Origin: Stomorhina lunata
Taxonomy: Eukaryota > Arthropoda > Insecta > Diptera > Rhiniidae
Reading direction: 5' to 3'
NCBI GenBank assembly: GCA_933228675.1
Contig: OW121743.1
Coordinates: forward strand, 67,561,749-67,625,748
DNA length: 64,000 bases
Below are positions 46,090-59,999 of the stretch, piece after piece; positions within the stretch are counted from its first letter, which is position 1; the number at the start of each line of letters is the position of its first letter. Under the pieces are notes generated by a model. It was not told the origin of the DNA. It saw only the letters and a list, made by a program, of their open reading frames with translations, and did no database searches. Made by a program: the position numbers and the translations under genes.

Positions 46090-47080
46090 TTCTTAGTTGT
46101 TCTGTGTCGATTGGTATGACTTAATGTGGTTTTGAAAGTAACAAATTTGATTACAAATCCATTCTGTCTGACTTAGCAACTTATTTGGTATAGGGTATTA
46201 TAAGAAATTGAAACAGATGAAGTAAATCAAGAAAACATTGTATGAGTTTCTATGAAATGACAACAATATGAATTGTTACAAAATAAAAAAAAAAACTAAG
46301 AATTATAACAACATTTTACAAATGTACAAGAAAAATCATCATCATCTGAATGAAGCAGCAGCTCAACAATATTCTCAGTCATCTTTTCCTGTCTTGTATT
46401 TTTATTTATACAAGTAGTAACATAACATGTCATCATGTTGATTTATTTGTATTATAAATACAAGAAATTAAATACCCAGCGGGAAAGTGGAACTTTTAAG
46501 ATATGTAGTAAATATTTATCAATACGAGTAAGTACCAACAAAAAAAGCTTAAACTAAAGTTTTCTAGTGACGACTTCAGTGCTTCATAAGTTTAATTTTT
46601 TAGAAACATTTGATGGTCTGACAGATATTATATTAGCGACCAATATTTACAAATAAAATTTCCTATTGGGTAACCACATAAAGTTTATGTTTAGGGATTT
46701 CTGATAACAAAAAAAGTATCTTCAGCCTTGGGACTATTGTGTATTGGAGCATTGTTCGAATTATTGCTTATTTAGGCAACATGTCTATGACAAGAATCAA
46801 TGTGTTATATAGATTTTTGCATTTGAGAATTAACTAGTAGTGGCCTGACAAGAGGATGCTGAAATCAAAAGTTCAATTTCTGTTAAGCACAATATGAAAA
46901 ATGTTTCTTAAGTGTTGTAAACTTCACCAACAAAAAAACATTTGTACGTGATTTTATTTTTTGTGCATAAACTTTATCCTGGATTCGTGACAATTATTTT
47001 ATGAAATAAGTAATTCACAGCAATTCTCTAGATGCAGACATAAAAAAGAGCTATAATTTTTCATGTCATAAATTTTAGAA
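46090..47080. other. Non-repetitive spacer between the two 31-bp arrays
   Basis: A 31-codon frame (46322-46417) with a poly-His/Ala-Gln stretch is the only coding-like item and is probably chance. No transposon ends were seen. Confidence 0.45.
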
Positions 47081-47084
47081 GAAG

Positions 47085-50000
47085 TGAAATTTTTGAAAAA
47101 CTTCCTATAAAAATAGAAAATTTTTGAAAAACTACCTGTAAAAAAAGAAAATTTTAGAAAAATTTTTTATAAGAAAATTTTTGAAAAATTTTTTATAAGA
47201 AAATTTTTGAAAAATAGAAAATTTTTGAAAAATTTCCTATAAAAATAGAAAATTTTTGAAAAATTTCCTATAAAAATAGAAAATTTTTGAAAAATTTCCT
47301 ATAAAAATAGAAAATTTTTGAAAAATTTCCTATAAAAATAGAAAATTTTTGAAAAATTTCCTATAAAAATAGAAAATTTTTGAAAAATTTCCTATAAAAA
47401 TAGAAATTTTTTGAAAAATTTCCTATAAAAATAGGAAATTTTTGAAAAATTTCCTATAAAAATAGGAAATTTTTGAAAAATTTCCTATAAAAATAGGAAA
47501 TTTTTTAAAAATTTCCTATAAAAATAGGAAATTTTTGAAAAATTTCCTATAAAAATAGCAAAATTTTGAAAAATTTTCTATAAAAATAGAAAATTTTTAA
47601 AAATTTCTTATAAAAATAGAAAATTTTTGAAAAATTTCCTATAAAAATAGAAAATTTTTGAAAAATTTCCTATAAAAATAGAAAATTTTGAAAAATTTCC
47701 TATTAAAATAGAAAATTTTTGAAAAATTTCTTATAAAATAGAAAATTCTTGAAAAATCTTATAAAAATAGAAAATTTTTGAAAAATTTCCTATAAAAATA
47801 GAAAATTTTTAAAAAATTTCCTATAAAAATAGAAAATTTTTGAAAAATTTCCTATAAAAATAAAAAATTTTTGAAAAATTTCCTATAAAAATAGAAAATT
47901 TTTGAAAAATTTCCTATAAAAATAGAAAATTTTTGAAAAATTTCCTATAAAAATAGAAAATTTTTGAAAAATTTCCTATAAAAATAGAAAATTTTTGAAA
48001 AATTTCCTATAAAAATAGAAAATTTTTGAAAATTTTCCTATAAAAATAGAAAAATTTTTAAAAAAATTCCTATAAAAATATAAAATTTTTGAAAAATTTT
48101 CTATAAAAATGGAAAATTTTTAAAAATTTCTTATAAAAATAGAAAATTTTTGAAAAATTTCCTATAAAAATAGAAAATTTTTGAAAAATTTCCTATTAAA
48201 ATAGAAAATTTTTGAAAAATTTCCTATAAAAATAAAAAAATTTTGAAAAAGTTCCTATAAAAATGAAAAAAATTTTGAAAAATTTCCTATAAAAATAGAA
48301 ATGTTTTGAAAAATTTCCTATAAAAATAGAAAATTTTTGAAAAATTTTCTATAAAAATAGAAAATTTTTGAAAAATTTCCTATAAAAATAGAAATTTTTT
48401 GAAAAATTTCCTATAAAAATAGAAAATTTTTGAAAAATTTCCTATAAAAATAGAAAATTTTTGAAAAATTTCCTATAAAAATAGAAAATTTTTGAAAAAT
48501 TTCCTATAAAAATAGAAAATTTTTGAAAAATTTTCTTATAAAAATAGAAAATTTTTGAAAAATTTCCTATAAAAATAAAAAAATTTTTAAAAAATTTCCT
48601 ATAAAAATATAAAATTTTTGAAAAATTTCCTATAAAAATATAAAATTTTTGAAAAATTTCCTATAAAAATATAAAATTTTTTAAAAATTTCCTATAAAAA
48701 TAGAAAATTTTTGAAAAATTTCCTATAAAAATAGAAAATTTTTGAAAAATTTCCTATAAAAATAGAAAATTTTTGAAAAATTTCCTATAAAAATAGAAAA
48801 TTTTTGAAAATTTCCTATAAAAATAGAAAATTTTTGAAAATTTCCTATAAAAATAGAAAATTTTTGAAAAATTTCCTATAAAAATAGAAAATTTTTGAAA
48901 ATTTTCCTATAAAAATAGAAAATTTTTGAAAATTTTCCTATAAAAATAGAAAATTTTTGAAAATTTTCCTATAAAAATAGAAAATTTTTGAAAAATTTCC
49001 TATAAAAATAGAAAATTTTTGAAAATTTTCCTATAAAAATAGAAAATTTTTGAAAAATTTCCTATAAAAATAGAAAATTTTTGAAAAATTTCCTATAAAA
49101 ATAGAAAATTTTTGAAAAATTTCCTATAAAAATAGAAAATTTTTGAAAAATTTCCTATAAAAATAGAAATTTTTTGAAAAATTTCCTATAAAAATAGAAA
49201 ATTTTTGAAAAATTTCCTATAAAAATAGAAAATTTTTGAAAAATTTCCTATAAAAATAGAAAATTTTTGAAAAATTTCCTATAAAAATAGAAAATTTTTG
49301 AAAAATTTCCTATAAAAATAGAAAATTTTTGAAAAATTTCCTATAAAAATAGAAAATTTTTGAAAAATTTCCTATAAAAATAGAAAATTTTTGAAAAATT
49401 TCCTATAAAAATAGAAAATTTTTGAAAAATTTCCTATAAAAATAGAAAATTTTTGAAAAATTTCCTATAAAAATAGAAAATTTTTGAAAAATTTCCTATA
49501 AAAATAGAAAATTTTTGAAAAATTTCCTATAAAAATAGAAAATTTTTGAAAAATTTCCTATAAAAATAGAAAATTTTTGAAAAATTTCCTATAAAAATAG
49601 AAAATTTTTGAAAAATTTCCTATAAAAATAGAAAATTTTTGAAAAATTTCCTATAAAAATAGAAAATTTTTGAAAAATTTCCTATAAAAATAGAAAATTT
49701 TTGAAAAATTTCCTATAAAAATATAAAATTTTTGAAAAATTTCCTATAAAAATAGAAAATTTTTGAAAAATTTCCTATAAAAATATAAAATTTTTGAAAA
49801 ATTTCCTATAAAAATAGAAAATTTTTAAATTTAAAAAAAATATAAAAATATAAAATTTTTGAAAAATTTCCTCTAAAAATATAAAATTTTTGAAAAATTT
49901 CCTATAAAACTAGAAATTTTTTGAAATATTTCCTATAAAAATAGAAAATTTTTGAAAAATTTCCTATAAAAGTAGAAAATTTTTGAAAAATTTCCTACAA

Positions 50001-50230
50001 AAATATAATTTTTTGAAAAATTTCCTACAAATATAGAAAATTTTTGAAAAATTTCCTACAAAAATTGAAAAAATTTGCTATAAATTTAGAAAATTATTAA
50101 ATTAAAAAAAAATATATAAAAATATAAATTTTTTGAAAAATTTCCTCTAAAAATAGAAAATTTTTGAAAATTTTCCTATAAAAATAGAAAATTTTTTTCA
50201 AAAATTTTCTATTTCTATTCCTATAAAAAT
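47085..50230. repeat. 31-bp minisatellite array, 'GAAAA' variant
   Basis: Same family as 43360-46080 but with ATAGAAAATTTTT-G-AAAAATTTCCTAT, i.e. one G to A change that leaves a single mismatch in the palindrome. Nearly all of about 95 units carry it, except a patch at 47421-47560 where four or five units are of the 'GGAAA' type. Ends at 49830-50230 are diverged, with unit fusions. Confidence 0.96.
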
Positions 50231-50279
50231 AAAAAATTTTGGAAAAATGTATGTATAAATAGATAAACTAAAATAAAGT

Positions 50280-51240
50280 TTTTGCTATTGTCAAGTGTCT
50301 CACAGAAAACATATGTGTAAATGTAGATGAATTCCTTAAAAAACAAAAATGAAAATTCAATTTCAGTTTTCATATGAATTTACAAATACTTTTTTGAACA
50401 TGTGTCATATAAACATTTTTACTGCTGTTATACGACATTCATTCATTTAGTTCTAGTGAAATTGCCCACCAGCCTTTAGTCAAGAAATTCTCTCAAAAGT
50501 TCATTTACTTAGGAAATATCAAATGTGGCAGACACTTCAATGTTATTCATTCATTAGCATTTCAATGCGATCATGTATTTACACACATACATACATAAAT
50601 ACATTTATACACACATAAGTATGTATAAATATAGAGAAACAAGCCATAAAATTTGTAAATTTATTTAGCAAAAGAACTTATACATATTCATTTTGTATAA
50701 ATGTATCTGTAGTTAAGGGATGCTTTTCTTATATACATACACATAAATATCTATGACAATTCTCTGCTGCATTATAACTTGTCATATTCTTCATAAGCCG
50801 TAATAACATACGGAGAAAAATTCTTACTGAAAATTGTTATATTATTTCTGTTGAGGTACTACCGAGTTTGTATTCATTTTGTTTGTATAGATTTGAAAGG
50901 GTCCTTCATAAAGTGAAATAAAAAGAAAATTTTATTAATTTTGTTCTGTTAAAAACATTTCGACTTTTTGATTGTACTAGAGTTGTTAGCATCATCAAGC
51001 ACTAATGAATGATTCATTGTAGTCGCAGCGGGTCTTGAAATTGAACAAGGTTTTTTTGAAGCTTAGACATAGAATGATATTTAATTAAAAGTGTTTTAAA
51101 TTATTCAGATTATTTACAGAATTTCATGGCATTGAAAATTTAAAATACTAATTTAAAGTTTTGAGAAAAACTACTTAGTTTTGTTTTTTGAACAGTTTTT
51201 GAAAATATAATCGAAAAGTCAGTCAGATATAAAAGAAAGA
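50280..51240. other. A+T-rich region without a recognisable gene
   Basis: Includes a short (ACATAC)-rich stretch at 50580-50620. Nothing else was seen. Confidence 0.45.
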
Positions 51241-51249
51241 ACAAAATTT

Positions 51250-53890
51250 TGATAGCAAAAATAGTTTTGTAAAAAAAATTTTAATATGTAGAAAAATGCT
51301 TTTCTCTATAAACATTTTTCATATGAACATTTTTTCTAAGAAAAACATTTTTTTTTAATTTTGGTTTCTTTTTTAAAAAATTTATTTTAAAAATTTTTCT
51401 TCAGAAAAATTTTTTATATCAAAAATGTTTCTTTAGCATAAAATTTAATATCAAGAATATTTCTTAAGAAAAACATTTAATATCAAAAATTTTTGTACAG
51501 CAAAAATTAAATATCAAACATTTTTGTATACAAAAAATTTTAGTATCAAAAATTTTTCTATTGAAAAAAATTTTAATATTAAAAACTTTAATATCGGTAG
51601 AAAATTTTTATATTAAAAATTTTTCTTTAGAAAAAATTCTATAGAAAATTTTTTTCTACCGAAAAATTTTTGGTATCCAAATTGTTTCTATAGAAAAATG
51701 TTTGATACTAAAATTTTTTCATATAGAAAGACTTTTGACATTAAAATTTTTTCATATAGAAAGACTTTTGATATTAAAATTTTTCCTATAGAAACATATT
51801 TGTATTTAAACTTTTTCTATAGAAAAATTTTCGGTATTAAAATTTTAATATCAAGAATTTTTTATAGATTTTTAATATTAAAATTTTTTGTATAGAAAAA
51901 TTTTTGATGTCTAAATTTTTTCTATAGAAAAAATTTTGATATTAATTTTTTAGATTGAAAAATTTTTGATATTCAAATTTTTTCTATAGCAAAATTTTTA
52001 ATGTTAAAATTTTTTCAATAAAAAAAATTTTTGACATTAAATTTTAAATCTTTTTTACTTTTTCTATAGAAAATTTTTTTGATATCAAAGTTTTGTCTAT
52101 AGAAGAGATTTTGATACTAAAATTTCTTAGATTGAAAAATATTTGATATCCAAACTTGTTCTATCGGAAAATTTTTGATGTTAAAATTTTTTTAATAAGA
52201 AAGTTCTTGATATCAAAATTTTTTCTATGGATACATTTTTAATATTAAAATTTTTCTATAGAAAAATTTTTGATATTAAAATTTTTTCTATAGAAAAACT
52301 TTTGATATTAAAATTTTTTCAATAGAAACATTTTTGATATTACAATTTTTCCTATAGAAAAATGTTTGATATTAAAATTTTTTCTATAGAAAAATTTTTG
52401 ATATTAAAATTTTTTCTATAGAAAAATGTTTGATATTAAAATTTTTTCTATAGAAACATTTTTGATATTAAAATTTTTTCTATAGAAAAATTTTTGATAT
52501 TAAAATTTTTTCTATAGAAAACTTTTTTCTATATAAAAATTTTTGATATTAACATTTTTCTATAGAAAAATTTTAGATACGAAAATTTTTTCTATAGAAA
52601 AATTTTTGCTATTAAAATTTTTTCTATAGAAAAATTTTGATATTACAATTTTTTCTATGAAAAAATTTTTGATATTAAAATTTTTTCTATAGAAAAATGT
52701 TTGATATTATAATTTTTTCTATAGAAACATTTTTGATGTTAAAATTTTTTCCATAGAAAAATTTTTGATAATAAAATTTTTTCAATAGATAAATCTTTGA
52801 TATTAAAATTTTTTCTATAGAAACATTTTTGATATTAAAATTTTTTCAATAGAAACATTTTTGATATTACAATTTTTCCTATAGAAAAATGTTTGATATA
52901 AAAATTTTTTCTATAGAAAAATTTTTGCTATTAAAATTTTTTCTATAGAAAAATTTTGATATTACAATTTTTTCTATGAAAAAGTTTTTGATATTAAAAT
53001 TTTTTCTATAGAAAAATGTTTGATATTATAATTTTTTCTATAGAAACATTTTTGATGTTAAAATTTTTTCCATAGAAAAATTTTTGATAATAAAATTTTT
53101 TCAATAGATAAATCTTTGATATTAAAATTTTTTCTATAGAAAAATTTTTGATATTAAAATTTTTTCTATAGAAAAATTTTTGATATTTAAATTTTTTCTA
53201 TAGAAAATTTTTTGATATTAAAATTTTTTCTATAAAAGAAAATAAAAAAAAAAATTGAATATCAAAAATTTTTCTTAAGAAATATTTTAATATCATAAAT
53301 TTTTTTTTGAAAAAAAAACTTTAATATCAAAAATTTTTCTTTAGAAAACATTTTAGTATGAAAAATTTTTCTTCAGAAAAATTTTAATATCAAAAATTTT
53401 TCTATAGAAAAATTTTAATATCAATTTTTTTTTTGTTTTGAAATTTAATATCAAAAATTTTTCTATAGAAAAAATTTTAATATCAAAAATTTTTCTATAG
53501 ACATAATTCTAATATCAAAAATTTTTCTATAGAAAAGATTTTAATATCAAAAATTTTTCTATAGAAAAAAGATTTTAATATCAAAAGATTTTCGACAGAA
53601 AAAATTTTGATATTAAAAATTTTTTTTTAGAAAAAACTTTGATATCAACAATTTTTCTATATCAAAAATTTTTTTATTCAAAAATTTTAATAACAAAAAA
53701 TTTTCTATAGAAAAAAATTAACTATCAAAAACTTTTCTATAGAAAAAATTTTAATATCAAAAATTTTTTTATAGAAAAATTTTAATATTAAAAATTTTTC
53801 TTTAGAAAAAGTTTAAAAATTAAAAATTAATCTATGAAAATCAAATTTTTTTTCATAGAAAACATTTTAATATCAAAAATTTTTATATTA
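51250..53890. repeat. 32-bp minisatellite array with two orientation switches
   Basis: Middle part (about 51660-53240) reads GATATTAAAATTTTTT-CTATAG-AAAAATTTTT. Flanks (51370-51650 and 53250-53890) read the reverse complement, AATATCAAAAATTTTTC-TATAG-AAAAAATTTT. A mosaic duplication is visible: a run of private variants starting TTTTTGCTATTAAAA is at 52608 and 52927 (offset 319 bp, ten units less one base). Confidence 0.92.
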
Positions 53891-53899
53891 ATATATCAA

Positions 53900-56040
53900 G
53901 CAAATATTTGAAACTTTTTTGATTTTTAAATCAGAATTGTAAAGTTGCTCAACAGAATCAAGCAGAATCAAATTTTTAAAAATGCAAATACTTAGATAAT
54001 AAGATTATATATGATAAAATTATTTTGAAAATTGTTTGTGAAATTGCATTATTTGAAATTATGTTTTGAGGCATAACAAATAAATTCTGCTAAATAATTA
54101 AGATCCTAAATATTGAGATGGGGGAAAAACAATTTGAATATATTTTGTTGAAATAATAATTTAAATTCGTTGAAAATATGGGCCTTTTCTTAACCTCCAA
54201 CACGTGTTCTTTTTATATGTAAAATAAGCCTGAGGTCTTTCCATAAATTTCAAAGAAATATAACACTCTAAAATATCATTCATTATTTATGGCTACTTAT
54301 CACTTTAAAGATAAATGATAAGGAAAAATTATAATAAATAGCGCCATCATCATCATCTAAGGGCTGGCTGCAAAAAAGGCTCCCACAAATGAACGTGACA
54401 TAGAAATTGATGGTACAACTGAGCGTATGAATGATGTCTAGTCATGTATTAATAATAAAGTATACGCGTTGTAGGGTTGCGTGTGCCTAAAACATATAAA
54501 AGGTTGGAAAAGAAAAAGTGTTTTTCTAAGGTTTGAAGCAACTAAATACATGTTGGAAATATGAAAAGTCATAAGGGATAAAAAGTAATGTATTTTTATT
54601 AAAAAATAATGAGGCTTTTGTTTAAGTTGATATGAAGAAATTGAAAGAATGCTTTAAGTTTTCTGAAAAAAAAAAAAAATTTTTTGACTTATAAAAACGT
54701 TTTGTTCTTTACTTTTATAGTAATTAAAAACTTAATATTCGCCGCTAAATAGGGATAATTGCTTTGCTTTTCTCAGGACTAACAAACTAAACTTTTATTT
54801 ATTAACTTGTAAACAAATAAATGTCTCTTAAGAATGAAGGTGAAAAAGTTAATATTTAAAAACCCACAAAAAACAATTTGGAATACTTAAATACTTTAAC
54901 CCTCACACGCGTTCGTACAAAAATCAACACTTTGTTATAACATAATTAAGCCACAAGAAAAGAGAATACCTTAAGCAAACTTTTTAATTAAACCACTTTC
55001 ACATAAAACCAAACCACAACAAATTTCTTAACTTTTTGGTTTATGTGAAGAAATATAAACTAATTTATGAGAGGGTTTATTTTAAAATAATTAATACATC
55101 AAACTTTGGTAAGGAAATTTTAACCCTCGAAAAGAAAAATGCAAAAAAAAAGTTATATAAATGTCAAATGGGGACAAAAGCAACTGACAAAAAATTTAAA
55201 ACATTTGGAAAGATGGTGTAGAACTCAAAGAAAAGTATAAGAATACTAAACTTAAGCAAAGTCCCCAAAGATGAAGCGTTACCAGGGAATTTGAAAGTGA
55301 ACCAAGAATTTCATTATGCCAAAATCAGAAGAAACATCATCAAAAAGTTGTTTCCTTTTTTCACCCTTTAAAGACATACACCCAAGCTAAAGAAAAAACT
55401 TAGATATAACAAAAAATATTAAATACCCAAGAGAACATTGAAAAAATGTTGCTTTCTAAAAGAAACACATCAGATTTTTTATCGTTAAAATCAACAGCAG
55501 GATAAGAATAGAGAATATCTAAGGATGAAGACAGATAAAGCGAAATATAAACTTTTGTAGGTATCCTTATATTTCATGTGTATCATTGTAAAATTTTAAC
55601 ATAATATCACAATGTGCGATGCACAATTTAATGATGTCAGGGCTTTTTCCAGTTGCTTTTGTTTTTCTTCGAAATTTTTTGTTTCGATATTAAGAATAAA
55701 GTAGAATATTGCAAATCTTTCAACAGTAAAATCCTGTTAATCGCAAAGAAAAGATGATGATAAAACTGAAACTTACTTGAATATGTCAGAAAGTCTAGAT
55801 ACTTCAAATAGAATTTTGATACTATTATAATATCCTACGTCTAATGAGTATGACTATGGACTTTATACAGGAACTACAACTCAAGACCATAATAAAAGAT
55901 AATGTAGGGTTTATATAACTCAAGCGCCTGACGATTGAGTGAAATTTACATGTGTTTTGTTATTGTAACAAAAACAAAATACATGTAAATTTCATTATCT
56001 GGTAACTCTAACTAAAAGTAAACTGTTTTTGTCCATTTTT
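53900..56040. other. A+T-rich region without a recognisable gene
   Basis: A 22-codon stretch near 54365-54435 (KKAPTNERDIEIDGTTERM) is coding-like but closed by stops on both sides. The 61-codon frame at 55036-55221 is Lys-rich with no domain. Confidence 0.45.
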
Positions 56041-56049
56041 AATACACAG

Positions 56050-56235
56050 CTTTCTTAAGATATCGAAAATAGTTTTGAAAAATTTTGTACCTCTAGCTCT
56101 TTTCGTTAAGGTAATAGCGCTTTTATCTGACGGACAGACGAACATAAATCCCGTTTTTTTTGTATTTTGTGTTTCCGTAAGTTTTTTATATGCGAGCTAT
56201 GGTCAAATGGTGACCGATTATGACAAAATTTTGCT
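56050..56235 (+). repeat. Dispersed repeat, copy B (partner at 420-590)
   Basis: Shares TGACGGACAGACGAACAT, TTTTTTGTATTTTGTGTTTCC in pieces, and GAGCTATGGTCAAATGG with copy A in the same order. Confidence 0.6.
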
Positions 56236-56289
56236 GATAAGTTGAATACAATTGTAATAGCTATGATGACTAAATTTAGAATAGGGAAG

Positions 56290-56690
56290 TTTTATTCAAT
56301 CGTCTGGTATGCGTTTTTCTGACCATATATATTCTAACACTGGGACATACACCTTGTTAGCTCATCACCTCCAGCCTTAAAAAGCTCTGCTGGAAAACCA
56401 TCGGCACTATTGCAGTTCTATCCTTATTCTGGTGGGGTGGTGGACATATAACGCCGTCATCGTTGTTTTGTTCAGGTGTGTCATCTTGGTCGTTTTCTCA
56501 ATCTCCTCAAACCCACGTCTCTCCACATCTTTCTTTTTTCTGAGAAATAGAAGTAGTCGTTTTTCTTCCTTCTTTTACTCTCGATATCTTTCTAAAGATC
56601 CACGAGTAGCTCTCGACTGCAAAGTTGCCCTGTGGGCCGAATTTTTCTCAGCAGTGGCATTGCGGAATTTCTAGTCGTACCAAGAGTTTT
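56290..56690 (-). mobile_element. Non-LTR retrotransposon (LINE) reverse-transcriptase remnant
   Basis: On the minus strand, conceptual translation in shifting frames gives three family-typical stretches in the right order. First is a basic linker (ATLQSRATRGSLERYRE then RKKKDVERRGFEEIEK). Next comes NNDDGVICPP. Last is ADGFPAELFKAGGDELTRCM, the start of the reverse transcriptase domain. Stops and at least two frameshifts separate them, so it is dead. The linker and DG-PAELFK motif recall RTE- or CR1-like elements from memory; the clade is uncertain. The 80-codon plus-strand frame here is its antisense shadow. Confidence 0.8.
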
Positions 56691-56709
56691 TAGGATGAGA
56701 AATTTGGAC

Positions 56710-59700
56710 TTCATGGAGTTTCGATATAAAAAATTGTGTAGAAAATTTTTCGATATAAAAAAATGTATAGAAAATTTTATGATATAAAAAATTTTATAGA
56801 AAATTTTCCGATATAAAAATTTTATTGAAATATTTTTCGATATAAAAATTGTATAGCAAATTTTATAGAATATTTTTCGATATACAAATTTTATAGAAAA
56901 TATTTCGATATAAAAACTTTACAGAAAATTTTTCAATATAAAAAATTTTATAGAATATTTTTCGATATACAAATTTTATAGAAAATATTTCGATATAAAA
57001 ACTTTACAGAAAATTTTTCAATATAAAAAATTTTATAGAAAATATTTCGATAAAAAAATTTTATAGAAAATTTTTCTATTTAAAAATCTTATAGAACATT
57101 TTTAAACAAATCTTTTTGATATAAAATTTTTTTTAGAAAATTTGTCGATATAAAAGTTTTATAGAAAATTCTTTGATAAACAAATTTTATAGAAAATTTT
57201 TCTATATAAAAATATTTAATAAAAAATTTATAGAAAAAAAATTTTATAGAAAATTTTTCATTATAAAAATTTTATAGAAAATTTTTCATAATAAAAATTT
57301 TATACAAAATATTTCGATATAAAAATTTTATAGAAAATTTTTCCATACAAAAATTTTAATTAAAATTTGGGAAATAAATTTTTTTTTTATAGAAAATTTT
57401 TTATTATAAAAATTTTACAGAAAATATTTCAATATAAAAATTTTATTGAAAATTTTTCTATATAAAAATTTTACAGAAAATATTTCGATATATAAATTTT
57501 ATATAAAATTTTTTGATAAAAAAATTTTGTAGAAAATTTTTCAATATAAAAAATTGTATAGAAAATTTTGCGATATAAATAATTTTATAGATAATTTTTC
57601 GATATAAAAATTTTATAGAAAATTTTTCTATATAAAAAATTTTATAGAAAATTTTTCAATATAAAAATTTTATAGAATATTTTTCATTCAAAAAATTTTA
57701 TAGAAAATTTTTCGATATAAAAATTTTATAGAAAATTTTTCAATATTAAAAATTTTGTAGAAAATTTTTAGATATAAAAATTTTACAAAATATTTTTTCG
57801 ATATAAAAATTTTATAGAAAATTTTTCAATATACAAATTTTATAGAAAATTTTTCAATATAAAAATTTTATAGAAAATTTTTTAATATAAAAATTTTATA
57901 GAAAATTTTTTAATATAAAAAATTTTGTAGAAATTTTTCTATGTTAAAAATTATATACACAATTTTTCGATATAAAAATTTTATAGAAAATATTTCGGTA
58001 TACAAATTTAATAGAAAATTTTTGATATTTCAACTTTATAGAAAAATTTTCGATATAAAAATTACATAGAAAATTTTTCTATATAAAAATTTTATAGAAA
58101 ATTTTTTAATATAAAAGTTTGATAAAAAATTTTTCGATATTAAAATTTTATAGAAAATTTTTCAATATAAAAAATTTTATATTAAAATTTAATAGAAAAT
58201 TTTTCGATATAAACATTTTTTTAAATAAAATATTTTATAGAAAATTTTTCTATATAAAAATTGTATAGACAATTTTTCGTTATAAAAATTTTATAGAAAA
58301 TTTTTCGATACAAAAAATTTTATAGAATATTTTTCGATACAAACTTTTATAGAAAATTTTTCGATATAAAAATTTAATAGAATATTTTTTCGATAAACAA
58401 ATTTTAAAGAAATTTTTTTAGTATAAAAATTTTATATATAGAAAATTTTTTAATATAAAAAATTTTTTAGTAAATTTTTCGATATACAAAATTTTTTAGA
58501 AAATTTTTCGATATAAAAATTTTATAGAAAATTTTTCAATATAAAAATTTTATAGAAAATGTTTCGATACAAAAATTTCATAGAAAATTTTTTGATATTA
58601 AAATTTTATAGAAAATTTTTCGATACAAAAATTTTATAGAAAATTTTTTGATATTAAAATTTTATAGAAAATTTTTCGATACAAAAATTTTATAGACAAT
58701 TTTTTGATATAAAAATTTTATAGAGAATTTTTTGATACAAAAATTTTATTAAAAATTTTAAAGAGAATTTTTTGATACAAAAATTTTATAAAAAATTTTT
58801 CTATATAAAAATTTTATAGAAAATTTTTCAGTATAAAAATTTTATAGATAATATTTCAGTATACAAAATTTTATACAAAAATTTTCGATATACAAATTTT
58901 TTAGAAAAATTTTTGTTATAAAAATTATTTGATATAAAAATTTGATGGAAAATATTTCGATGTACAAATTTTATACAAAATATTTCGATATAAAAATTTT
59001 ACTGAAAATTTTTCTATATAAAAATTGTAGAAAATTTTTCAATAAAAAAATTTAATAGAAAATTTTTCTATATACATAAATATTGTATAGACAATATTTC
59101 GGTTTAAAAATTTTATAGAAAATTTTTCGATATAAAAATTTTATAGAAAATTTTTTGATATAAAAATTTTATAAAAAGTTTTTCGATATAAAAAATTCTA
59201 CAGAAAATTTTTTGATATGAAAATTTCATAGAAAACTTTTCGATATAAAAATTTTATAGAAAATCTTTCGATATTAAAATTCTTTTAGAAAATTTTTCGG
59301 TATAAAAATTTTATAGAAAATTTTTCGATATAAAAATTTTATAGGAAATTTTTCGATATAAAAATTTTATAGAGTATTTTTTCGATATAAAAATTTTATA
59401 GAGTATTTTTTCGATATAAAAATTTTTTAGAGTATTTTTTCGATATAAAAATTTTATAGAAAAATTTTCGAAATTAAAATTTTATAGAAAATTTTTCGAT
59501 ATAAATATTTTATAGAAAATTTTTCGATATAAAAATTTTATAGAAAAATATTTTAGACTTTAAAATTATAAAAAGTTTTTCGATATATAAATTTTATAAA
59601 ATATTTTTTGATATAGAAAATTTTTCGATATAAAAATTTTATAGAATATTTTTTCGATATAAAAATTTTATAGAAAATTTTCAATATAAAAAATTTTATA

Positions 59701-59990
59701 GAAAATATTTCGAAATACAATTCTATAGAAAATTTTTCGATATAAAAAATTCTATAAAAAATTTTTTGATATAAAAATTTCACAAAAAACTTTTCAATAT
59801 AAAAATTTTATAGAAAGTATTTCGAAATAAATTTTATAGAAAATTTTTCGAAATAAAAATGTTATAGAAAATTGTTCAATATAAAAATTTCGAATTTTTT
59901 AATATAGAAAATTGTATAAAAAATTTTTCGATATGAAAATTTTATAGAAAATTTTTCGTTATAAAAATTGTATAGAAAAATTTTCGATGC
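56710..59990. repeat. 28-bp minisatellite array, diverged
   Basis: Units CGATATAAAAATTTTATAG plus AAAATTTTT step by 28 bp (59298 and 59326). About 117 unit lengths, with many point changes and a few local duplications (56870-56950 repeated at 56955-57040). Confidence 0.9.
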
Positions 59991-59999
59991 TGAATGATG

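Noticed and set aside
53900..56040. Coding-like 22-codon stretch near 54365-54435 and the 61-codon frame at 55036
   Set aside because: The first is closed by stops on both sides without clear splice sites; the second is Lys-rich with no domain.
56432..56674. 80-codon plus-strand frame
   Set aside because: Antisense to the LINE remnant, whose minus-strand motifs are recognisable.
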